Of a stretch of 64,000 nt of DNA, positions 54,247 to 62,949 are shown one piece after another (position 1 is the stretch's first letter; every line of letters starts with the position of its first letter). Below the pieces are notes generated by a model. It made no database searches. It saw only the letters and a list, made by a program, of their open reading frames with translations, and was not told the DNA's origin. The translations under genes were made by a program, and so were the position numbers. Origin of the DNA: Roseiarcus sp963749715 (GTDB taxonomy: Bacteria > Pseudomonadota > Alphaproteobacteria > Rhizobiales > Beijerinckiaceae); NCBI GenBank assembly GCA_963749715.1, contig CAVVNR010000001.1, forward strand, positions 602,058 to 666,057. The letters run 5' to 3'.

Positions 54247-55053
54247 CTAGCTGACCTCGTCCGTCCACACCTTGAAACTGACCAGCGTGTTGGGACCGAA
54301 GGTATGGGTAATGGGCACGTCGGCCGCGTCGCGCCCTTGCGCGATTAGCACGCGGCCTATTCGAGGCATGTTGTTGCGCGGGTCGAACGTGTACCACCGC
54401 CCGCCCAGATAGGCCTCAAACCAGCCGGCGAAATCCATCGGGCCATAGGGAGGCGGCACACCTATGTCTCCAAGATAGCCGGTGCAATATCGCGCTGGGA
54501 TGTTCATGCAGCGGCAGAATGTGATGGCCAGATGCGTGTAGTCGCGGCACACCCCCTTGCCTTCATTGAACACGTCCCAAGAGGTCATCGTCGGGCGCGC
54601 ATGTTCATAGCCGAACGTAACGTGCCTATGCACGAAATCGCAGATCGTCTGGACGCGCGTCCATCCGGGCGCCGATTTTTGAAAGAGGCTCCAGGCGGTC
54701 TCGGACAGACGGTCGGTCTCGCAGTACCGACTGCCCAGTAGGAAGACCAAAGTCTCTGACGGCAATTCCTCCACAGCGTGTTGGTGAGCCGAAGGGGCAA
54801 CCGCGTCAGGCAGACCGCTATCGCGAACGACGCCGTTGGCCGACAAGCGCATTCGGCCGGCAGGAGCGACAATGCGGCTGCACCAATTGCCGAACACATC
54901 GCGATAGGGGGAGATCGGCACGGAAGGGCTGGTGGTCAAATAGTCGGGCGTGATGACGTCGGACGCCCGGGTGAAATGGGTTCCCAGGACCATGATCATT
55001 GGCGTGGGTTGTGGAAAATCGTAGATCAGCTCGTATCCGACACGTATCTTCAT
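54247..55053 (-). CDS. Transglutaminase-like family protein
   Basis: A 268-residue transglutaminase-like cysteine protein. An N-terminal beta domain (VGYELIYDFPQPTPMI) precedes the core with the nucleophile in NEGKGVCRDYTHLA and GWFEAYLGGRWYTFDPRN. At the usual histidine position it reads DFAGWFE, so the catalytic His is not in its standard place. Rhizobial relatives show a similar variation. Its stop codon (TAG) lies in the target site of the insertion sequences. Role unknown. Confidence 0.85.
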   Translation of the reverse strand: MKIRVGYELIYDFPQPTPMIMVLGTHFTRASDVITPDYLTTSPSVPISPYRDVFGNWCSRIVAPAGRMRLSANGVVRDSGLPDAVAPSAHQHAVEELPSETLVFLLGSRYCETDRLSETAWSLFQKSAPGWTRVQTICDFVHRHVTFGYEHARPTMTSWDVFNEGKGVCRDYTHLAITFCRCMNIPARYCTGYLGDIGVPPPYGPMDFAGWFEAYLGGRWYTFDPRNNMPRIGRVLIAQGRDAADVPITHTFGPNTLVSFKVWTDEVS

Positions 55054-55487
55054 TCGACGTCCCCGAATGCATCGTCGCTGACGGCCTAAATTCCCAGCCG
55101 TCGTTCGAAGGAGTTCAGTGTTTGGACGTCAGCGCCACGGTAAGGGCGCCGCTTTTCAGACTGGCAGCACGCGACTGTGCGAAACTAGGAGCCTGTCCGG
55201 CATTGTCATGTCTGGACGACGCCCGCCGATCAAGGGCTATTTTCGGCGTTGCGCTGGTCGTGGGTGCGGTCATGTCTTCGGCCTTGTTTGCGGACAATAG
55301 AGTCCGCGGGCCCTGATGTTGTCCGCTGATCCGTTGCCCTGATCACGGCAGCGCGCTTGAGTGCGCAGACAATGCCACGGGCTTCAGGATCAATCCGCTT
55401 TCCTGCGCATCACCTCATGGTCACCCTCAATTCCTGTGCCGCCTTGGCTCTTTGGTGAGCCTCAGCCGCGAACCCAGCCGGCGCTCC
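55054..55487. other. Gene-free stretch with a solo IS1182-type end
   Basis: CTAGGAGCCTGTCCGG at 55185-55200 matches the terminal repeat plus target site of the IS1182 element, but no transposase follows it. The rest has no clear gene and should include the 3' end of the IS110 element. Confidence 0.45.
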
Positions 55488-56528
55488 TTACGCCGGAATT
55501 TCCCGATAGACTGTCTTGCCGCGCAGGATCGCGAAGGCGATGCGCGCCATCTTGTTGGCAAGCGCTACGGCGACAAGCTTGAAGGGTTTTTTCTCGATCA
55601 GCTTCTTTGCCCACATCCGCAGCGGGTCGGTATGTGGCTTGCGGTGAAACAGCACCGCATGCGCGCCCACGACCAGCAGTTTGCGCAAGTTCCGATTGCC
55701 CATCTTCGAGATCCGCCCGAGCTTCTGCTTGCCGCCCGAAGAGTTCTGCTTCGGCGTCAGCCCGAGGAAGGCGGCGAATTCGCGCGGACCGGCGAAACTG
55801 GACGTATCCTGAATGGTCGCCGCCATCGCCGAGGCGGTGATCGGGCCGAAGCCGGGAATGCTCATCAGTCGGCGCGCCGTTTCGTCCTTCTGCGCCAGCT
55901 TCGCGATGAAGCGGTCGAGCCGCGCGATCGCTTCGTCGAGGTTGCGCAATTGCACCGCCAGCGGCGCCAGCGCCTCGCACACTTCAAACGGGATTGTCTC
56001 GTCGCAGGCCTCGATCAGCCCGGCCAGTTCGCGGGCGCATCTCAGCCCTTGCGGAGCGATCACGCCGACCTCGGTTAAATGGCCGCGCAGCCCGTTGAGC
56101 AACTGCGTGCGCTGCGAGATCAACATCTCCCGCGTCTTATGTCGCATCAGCGCCGCTTGGTTTTCCAGAGAGCGCAAGCTTACAAACCGCATCGAAGGCC
56201 GCGTCACCGCCTCGCAGATCGCCGCCGCGTCCGACGCGTCGTTCTTCTGCCGGCGGACATACGGCTTCACATAAGCCGGAGGCATCATGCGCGCGTCATG
56301 GCCAAGCTTGACCAGCTCGCGCGCCCAGTGATGCGCCGACCCGCAGGCCTCGAGCCCCACCAGGCAACGTGGCAACGAAGCGAAAAACTCCAGCAGCTTG
56401 TTACGTCGGATCGCCTTGGCGACCACAACGCGCCCCGAAGCATCAACGCCGTGAACCTGAAAGACGTGCTTGGCCAGATCAAGCCCTACGGTCGTGACAG
56501 ACGACAAATCGGTGATAGACTTTCCCAT
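55488..56528 (-). CDS. IS110-family transposase
   Basis: A 346-residue IS110 transposase. The N-terminal RuvC-like DEDD domain has VGLDLAKHVFQVHGVD (first Asp), GLEACGSAHHWAR (Glu) and KNDASDAAAICEA (Asp pair). The C-terminal Tnp20 domain has SIPGFGPITASAMAA and FAAFLGLTPKQNSSG + GKQKLGRISKMGNR, with the conserved Ser. The start was placed at MGKSITDLSSVTTVGLD. IS110 elements have no long terminal repeats; their target choice is guided by a noncoding bridge RNA in one end. Confidence 0.95.
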   Translation of the reverse strand: MGKSITDLSSVTTVGLDLAKHVFQVHGVDASGRVVVAKAIRRNKLLEFFASLPRCLVGLEACGSAHHWARELVKLGHDARMMPPAYVKPYVRRQKNDASDAAAICEAVTRPSMRFVSLRSLENQAALMRHKTREMLISQRTQLLNGLRGHLTEVGVIAPQGLRCARELAGLIEACDETIPFEVCEALAPLAVQLRNLDEAIARLDRFIAKLAQKDETARRLMSIPGFGPITASAMAATIQDTSSFAGPREFAAFLGLTPKQNSSGGKQKLGRISKMGNRNLRKLLVVGAHAVLFHRKPHTDPLRMWAKKLIEKKPFKLVAVALANKMARIAFAILRGKTVYREIPA

Positions 56529-56726
56529 GGACGGCGCTCCTGCAAACGGTTGCTCTAACGACAACCATTTTGGCACGGCCCTTCATTGAGCCAGATGCCG
56601 CGCGGGCGTCGTCCACACCATCACATCTAGCAAGAAAAGGCTGTTTCGACGCCCCGGGCCGATTTGCTAATCGTTTGAATTTATTGAGTTCGGCTTCACC
56701 TCGGAGGCAAGTAGAGGGCAGTAAAA
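56529..56726. other. 5' flank of the IS110 transposase
   Basis: This noncoding stretch holds the transposase promoter and, if the element is of the IS110 group, possibly its bridge RNA. TGGTTGTCGTTAGAGCAACC (read leftward, about 56567-56548) is an inverted repeat close to the transposase start. Confidence 0.35.
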
Positions 56727-56849
56727 ATGCTTGATGTGACAATGCCGTTTGAGCACGCGACTTCGGGCAATTTACGCGACGCCGCTCTATTGAAGACGCG
56801 GATCGCCCGTTTCCTGCACGACCGTAAGGACAATTCGGATTCCCGCTAG
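56727..56849 (+). pseudogene. Truncated paralogue of the protein at 48672-49010
   Basis: Forty codons from MLDVTMPFEHATSG to RFLHDRKDNSDSR and a stop. SGNLRDAALLKTRIARFLHD aligns with the C-terminal part of the protein at 48672-49010 (SGKSHDAALLKARIARFLHN), so this is a 5'-truncated relative rather than a separate small gene. Confidence 0.6.
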
Positions 56850-57046
56850 TTCCTATGCATCATCGACGCCCCGTGGAAAACGCGCGGTCTGTCAGAACGG
56901 CCATCGCTGAGGCCCTCCTGCGAGAATATCGGATAGGTCGCCATCAACAGCCCCACCAGCGTTTGTCTACGGGGCGGCTGGCACTATGTCCCTGAGCAAG
57001 CGGTAAAATCGCCGAGCACGGCTTGGCGCGCCCGGCAGTCTTGGGA

Positions 57047-57328
57047 TTACGACGCGAAGCGAACGTTTGGCGAACCTACAACGCCGGCCTTCGTCATCGC
57101 AGCCTTCAGTTCGTCTCCGCCGAGCCAACTACGGGCTTTCGCGACGTCGGCGACATCCTGAAGGATTAAGACGTCATTGGGGTCTTCGGCGCTTCTGAAC
57201 ACTCTGCCGTTCGTGATGCCCGCCGCGTGGCGGGCCTTCTCGTGGTCATCGTAACCCTTACGCCACGCGGCGTAGTCCTTGACTTTGTGATGTATTGTCA
57301 AATTTTCGGTTTGATGTTGCACGTTCAT
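57047..57328 (-). CDS. Small ABM/cyclase-like dimeric alpha-beta-barrel protein
   Basis: A 93-residue protein with the pattern IHHKVKDYAAWRKGYDDHEK, GRVFRSAEDPNDVLILQDVADVAKA and LKAAMTKAGVVGSPNVRF, common in small antibiotic-biosynthesis-monooxygenase-like or cyclase-annotated proteins. Likely a dimeric ferredoxin-like barrel; no substrate is known. Confidence 0.75.
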   Translation of the reverse strand: MNVQHQTENLTIHHKVKDYAAWRKGYDDHEKARHAAGITNGRVFRSAEDPNDVLILQDVADVAKARSWLGGDELKAAMTKAGVVGSPNVRFAS

Positions 57329-57744
57329 TTGTCATATCTCCAAAAAGAAATAAAGTATAATCTCGAATGAGACCCTTTCGAAATACGTTTGGTACTTAGG
57401 GCTCATTTCTACGATTACAAGGCGGCCGTCTTAATTTATCTCGAATTATTCAGCCCGACGATCGAAAAAAGGCACGCCGTGGGCTCTCTTCCATTTCGAC
57501 TGGGCGAAGCCCACTTTGGCTCGCTTGACGTCCAAGCTCAGCATCGCCACCAGCGAACGCGCTGACCGGGATTGCCGGGGCAAGGGGCACAACGCCGAAT
57601 ATCTCCTCATGCGTAGTTTCCGACCCTGTTTTCGCGGGATCAGTAGGTTTAAGCGCGATCGGGCTTGGTTGACTGCTCTCGCGCAGACCGTCGGCGAATG
57701 GGCATCCGCATCGTGACGCGGAGCCACGTGGAAAAGGTTCGACG
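57329..57744. other. Gene-free stretch upstream of the P-type ATPase
   Basis: It should hold the promoters of the two divergent genes. The part next to the small barrel protein is AT-rich (57330-57450). No other clear gene or hairpin is seen. Confidence 0.45.
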
Positions 57745-60275
57745 ATGTTGGTTCACCCGGATCACCCGGCCGCTCCTCAATACAGGCCGGGATTGAAGCC
57801 TGTCGCCAATGACAATCTGCAAACCCGGCCTCTGGCGGAGGTCGAAAAAGAGCTCGCGTCTTCGCCCGATGGCCTCAGCGAAGCCGAGGCGCAAAAGCGC
57901 CTGATCCAATATGGGCCGAACGAGATCGCGGAGAAGAAGACCAACGAGATCGTGAAGTTCCTCTCCTATTTCTGGGGTCCGATCCCCTGGATGATCGAAG
58001 CGGCGGTGATCCTGTCGGCGGCGGCGGGGCATTGGCCGGATTTTGGCATCATCCTCCTTTTACTTCTCGCGAACGGCGTGGTCGGCTTCTGGGAGGAGCA
58101 TCAGGCCGGCAACGCCATCGCCGCCCTGAAGGCGACGCTTGCCATCAAGGCCAGGGTGAAACGCGACAGCAAGTGGGTCAATCCGGCGGCGCGTGAACTT
58201 GTGCCAGGCGACGCCATTCGCCTGCGTCTCGGCGACATCGTGCCGGCCGACGCGCGCCTGCTGGACGGCGACGAGATATCGTTGGACCAGTCGGCGCTGA
58301 CCGGGGAATCCTTGCCCGCCACACGCAAATCGGGCGACGCCGTCTTCTCCGGGTCGATCGTTCGTCGCGGCGAAATCGACGCGCTGGTCTACGCGACGGG
58401 CGGCAAAACCTATTTCGGCAAGACGGCGGAACTGGTGGCGACGGCGGTCACCGTCAGCCATTTCCAGAAAGCCGTGCTGAAAATCGGCAACTACCTGATT
58501 ATCCTCGCGCTGATCCTTGTGGCCGTGATCATCGGACTTGGAATCTACCGCGGCGAGCCGATCCTGACCCTGTTGCAGTTCGCGCTCGTGCTGACGGTGG
58601 CGGCCATTCCGGTGGCGATGCCGACGGTTCTGTCGGTGACGATGGCGGTCGGCGCGCGCCTGCTCGCCAGGAAACAGGCGATCGTGAGCAAACTGGTCGC
58701 GATCGAGGAACTTGCGGGCGTCGATGTGCTCTGCGCCGACAAGACCGGGACGCTCACTCAGAACAAGCTGACGCTCGGCGAACCGTTCTGCCTGGATGCA
58801 ATCACCGCCGACGCCCTCATCCTCGCCGGCGCATTGGCGTCGCAGCCGGCGAACAACGACACGATCGATCTCGCGGTGATCGGCGGCCTGAAGGATCAGC
58901 AGGCGCTGAAGCCCTATCAGGTCACGCATTTCAGCCGTTTGATCCGGTGCACAAGCGGACCGAGGCCACGGTCAAGGGCGCGGACGGAAAGATCTTCAAG
59001 GTGACCAAGGGCGCGCCGCAGGTCATCCTGGCGCTGTCGGCGAACGCGGCGGCGGCGAAGTCCGCCGTCGACAAGGCGGTCGACGACTTCGCCGCACGCG
59101 GCTTTCGCGCGCTCGGGGTCGCGCGAGCCGACGGCGACGGCGAGTGGCGGCTTCTCGGCGTCCTGCCGCTGTTCGATCCGCCGCGCGAAGACGCCAAAGC
59201 CACCGTCGCGACGGCGGCTGAGATGGGCGTGAAGATCAAGATGGTGACCGGCGACGCTCTGGCGATCGCCCGCGAGATGGCCAAAACGCTCGGGATGGGT
59301 TCGAACATCCTCGATGCGAACACGCTCGGCGACGCCAAGACCGAGGAAACAGCGGCGGTGGCCAAGACCATCGAAGATGCGGACGGCTTCGCCCAGGTGT
59401 TCCCCGAACACAAGTTCCATATCGTCGACGTGCTGCAGAAACACGGCCATATCGTCGGCATGACCGGCGACGGCGTGAACGACGCCCCCGCGTTGAAGAA
59501 GGCCGACTGCGGGATCGCCGTATCTGGCGCGACCGATGCGGCGCGCGCGGCGGCGGCGATCGTGCTCCTCACGCCGGGTCTCTCGGTCATCATTGACGCA
59601 ATCAAGGAAAGCCGGCGCATCTTCCAGCGGATGAACAGCTACGCCATCTATCGTATCGCCGAGACGCTGCGCGTTCTCCTGTTCATGACGCTGGCGATCG
59701 TCGTCTTCAATTTCTATCCATTGACAGCGATCATGATCGTCATGCTGGCGCTGCTCAACGACGGCGCGATCCTGTCGATCGCCTATGACAACGTCATCTA
59801 TAGGAAGAAGCCCGAAGCGTGGGACATGCGCACGGTTCTCGGCGTATCCACCGTTCTCGGCGTCATCGGCGTCATTTCCGCATTTGGACTCTTCTATCTC
59901 GGTGAGCGCGTCTTCCATCTCGACCGCGCCCATATCCAAACGCTGATGTACCTCAAGCTGTCGGTGGCCGGTCATCTGACGATTTTCCTGACACGCACGC
60001 GCGGACCTTTCTGGTCTATCCGTCCCGCTCAGATATTGCTCCTCGCGGTGTTCGGCACGCAGGCGGTGGCGACGCTGATCGCGGTCTACGGCCTGTTCAT
60101 GACGCCGCTCGGCTGGGGCTGGGCGTTGTTCGTCTGGGGCTACGCCGTGGCCTGGTTCCTCGTCAATGATCGCGTAAAGCTGCTTGCCTACCGCTTCTTC
60201 GATCCCCCGAAAGCCGCGGCCATGCCCAAGGATCGTCCCTTGCCGCAATCGGGAACCGCTGCGGGGCTCGCATAG
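57745..60275 (+). CDS. Plasma-membrane-type proton-efflux P-type ATPase (frameshifted)
   Basis: A P-type ATPase of about 843 residues of the PMA1/proton type (P3A). TGESLPATR is the actuator motif, Asp332 in DKTGTLT is phosphorylated, and VTGDALAIARE and TGDGVNDAPALKKAD form the hinge. About ten membrane helices are present. The frame breaks near 58930: YQVTH is followed in the next frame by FQPFDPVHKRTEATVKG. One missing T in a T run (CATTTCAG for CATTTTCAG) repairs it. It pumps protons outward and is usually found in acid- or stress-tolerant soil bacteria and archaea. Confidence 0.9.
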
Positions 60276-60413
60276 AAGGCTCCAATCCATCTGCGATCTC
60301 AATGGCGCGCTTGCCAGAGCAGATCGCGATGCCGAGATGGGGACGCTTCCCGTCCAGTTGCATGAGATCGTCGACGTCGCGATCATTTGCGGCGACGCCG
60401 GGGGTAGTGCGAG

Positions 60414-61806
60414 CTAGAGGTGGTTGCACTCTCTATCTGTCTCCGCCGCCAAGTTTTCGGCTCCGAGCCAACCCCCGGAAAAGCCCGCGCGGCGAAGCCC
60501 AACGACAAGATAGGCGCATCGACGGCGGATGAGATTCCAAACGAGGCCGGTACGGTAGTTCTCGAGCATCAACAGCATCGGCCCCTGGTTAATCCCGAAG
60601 TGGAACGGCGATACCCATAGGCGCGAAGAACCGGACCTCTCCGCCATGGTGGCGTTGAATGTGGCTTTGAAGCCATAGCCGTTGTTCTCGCGCAGCTCCA
60701 ACGTCTCGAAATGCGTCAGCGACGGCTGCACGATCTCGGGCGCGAAAGGGAGAGAGGCAGCGACCGCCCAGGGAGCAATGCTGCCATCGTCAGGGCCGTA
60801 AGGCGCGCCCCGAGCTTTATAGCCGAAGAAGCGCCTCTTTATTCCATTTATCATGTAAGTCGCCGGCCCGGGACCATCGCTCGCTGTAAATCCCCAAGAG
60901 TTTTCGTCGTAGGCGCTGAAGTCAGAGGGATTGTCCATCGCGTACCCCCGCTGGACGTGGGTCGCACGGCGGCTGTTCTCGAAATAATCCATGCCTTTGC
61001 CGCGCATAAAGTCGTCCTGAATTTCTCGGAAATCGATCCAAATATGTGAGAATTGGTGAATGAAGAGCGGGCCCGCGTAGAGAAGCTCGTAATCGTAGAT
61101 GGTTCGCCAATCGTAAGTGGAGGTCCATCGCGGCCCAGCTTTCGCGAGGCAGCGGATGCGTCGGTGAGCCCAAACCGAGCAGATAGAGAATCATCGCCTC
61201 GCAATAACCCTGCCAGCGGTAGCGGAGAAAGCCACTCTCGGGCTTCCAGCCATGGGTCACCGTTAAGCCGCCATTTCGCGCCCAGTTCCAATCCGCGCGC
61301 AGGTAGAGTGCGTCGGCCAGAACGCGGATTTCGCATTCGTCTTCGCCATCGCCGCAGAAGTACGCAGCGACGGTCAACATGCCGGCAAGCAAGATGGCGC
61401 TGTCGATCGTCGACAACTCGCATTTCCAGACCCGCCTTCCGCTCACCATGTCTAGAAAGTGGTAGTAGAAGCCTTTGTATCCGGTTGCGTCGACGTCGGC
61501 GCTTTGATCGCTAGCGTGGAAAAAGCGCAAAGTCGTCAGAGTTCGCGTGATCGCGTCCGCGCGGGTGATGAATCCGCGCTCTACGCCGACGGGATAGGAG
61601 GAGAGAGCGAACCCGACAGCCGCGATGCTCGCTGGCGATCCGGGCTGGGTTTTATCTGCGATAAGCCCATTAAGCGGGTTCGCTTCATGAACGAAATAAT
61701 CGAACGTCTCGCGTTGCAAACCGTCCAGGAAGTCGGAACTGAGCGCGTGATCATTCACGATTGAAGCTCCGCATAGGAAGTTTCCGAGGCTGCCATCGGC
61801 GGTCAA
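60414..61806 (-). CDS. Glucoamylase-type glycoside hydrolase (PF10091) (frameshifted)
   Basis: A protein of about 463 residues of the PF10091 'glycoamylase' family (GH144-like, related to the C-terminal part of cyclic beta-1,2-glucan synthases). Motifs: LDGLQRETFDYFVHEAN, GFALSSYPVGVERGFI, ESGFLRYRWQGYCEAMILYLL, then after a frameshift near 61125 WTSTYDWRTIYDYEL, FSHIWIDFREIQDDF and the C-terminal ENNGYGFKATFNAT. No signal peptide is obvious. Likely hydrolyses beta-glucans; activity not proven. Confidence 0.82.
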
Positions 61807-62077
61807 TCTCGCGGTAATGTCAAGGAATACGAAAAATCCGTTTCAATGATCTATCGCAAGGATCAGTGCTGGGATGGCGCCCCTTTTCACGCCTGTGCTC
61901 ATTCCTCCCAAAGCGCGATCATTTCATGAGTAAATCCGAGGCTGTCTCCGCGCCAAACGTTATGGCTAGCTCCGACCTCCGCGCAGAAACCCTGCGCCGC
62001 TTCGGATCGTGACGACGCCCAGCGCGATTGAGCCGGCCGGTCCGACGGTAGACCAATCAGAGGAAGGACCTTCGGTC

Positions 62078-62912
62078 ATGTTTTCCATTGAAGCCTTTCT
62101 CGTCGTCTTCGTCCTTTTTGCCGTCGTCGTCTGCCTGATGGCCTCCGTGCGCATCCTGCGCGAATACGAGCGCGCCGTCGTCTTCACCTTGGGCCGCTTT
62201 GAGACGGGTCAAGGGCCCCGGCCTTGTTCTGTTGGTGCCCTTCATTCAGGAGATGGTGCGGGTAGACTTGCGCATTCAGGTCATTGAAATCCCCAGCCAG
62301 GACGTCATCTCCCACGACAATGTTTCGATGAAAGTCGACGCGGTGCTCTATTTCAACGTCGTCAATCCCGAACGCGCGATCATCAAGGTCCAGAACTATC
62401 TGCCGGCAACGAACATGCTGGCCCAAACGACCTTGCGCGCCGTGCTCGGCCAGCACGAACTCGACGAAATGCTCTCCGAGCGCAAGAAGCTCAGCGCCGA
62501 CGTGCAGAGCATTCTGGACGCGCAAACGGAGACCTGGGGCATCAAAGTCAGCAATGTCGAGATCCGAACCGTCGAACTGACCGACAACATGGTGCGAGCG
62601 ATCGCCAAGCAGGCCGAGGCCGAACGCGACCGGCGCGCCAAGGTGATCCACGCCGAGGCTGAGTTCCAAGCCTCGCAGACGCTGGTGAACGCCGCCAAGA
62701 TCCTCGGCAGCATTCCCGCGGCCATGCAGCTCCGTTACCTCCAGACGTTGACCGAAATCGGCGCCGAGCAGAATTCGACGGTCGTCTTTCCCATGCCCAT
62801 CGACATCATGAAGCCCTTCCTCGAGATCATCGAGAAAGCGGATCGTTCGATGCCGCGCCCCAACGGGTCGGACAAAGCGGCAGCCGCGTTGGAAAGTCCC
62901 TTGGAACATTGA
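62078..62912 (+). CDS. Slipin/stomatin-like SPFH membrane protein (frameshifted)
   Basis: An SPFH-domain protein of about 278 residues. One N-terminal membrane helix (about residues 5-28) is followed by ILREYERAVVFTLGRFET, then in the next frame VKGPGLVLLVPFIQEMVRVDLR, and by YLPATNMLAQTTLRAVLGQHELDEML and a helical C terminus. One surplus G near 62211 (GACGGGTCAAGG) explains the break. Slipins form membrane scaffolds and often pair with an NfeD protease, not seen here. The ATG at 62078 gives the usual short N terminus. Confidence 0.87.
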
Positions 62913-62949
62913 ACGCCATTTCCGTGGCGCAGCGAGAGGCATAACGACA

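Larger units (their letters stand above)
52761..54247 (-). mobile_element. IS630-family insertion sequence with passenger gene
   Basis: A complete element of 1487 bp. The 25-bp ends (52761-52785 and 54223-54247) are inverted repeats with one mismatch, beginning GTACCTCGGCACAG on the left and GTATCTCGGCACAG read from the right. TA dinucleotides flank both ends (52759-52760 and 54248-54249), as expected for IS630/Tc1 elements. It carries the transposase leftward and a winged-helix gene rightward. Confidence 0.88.
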
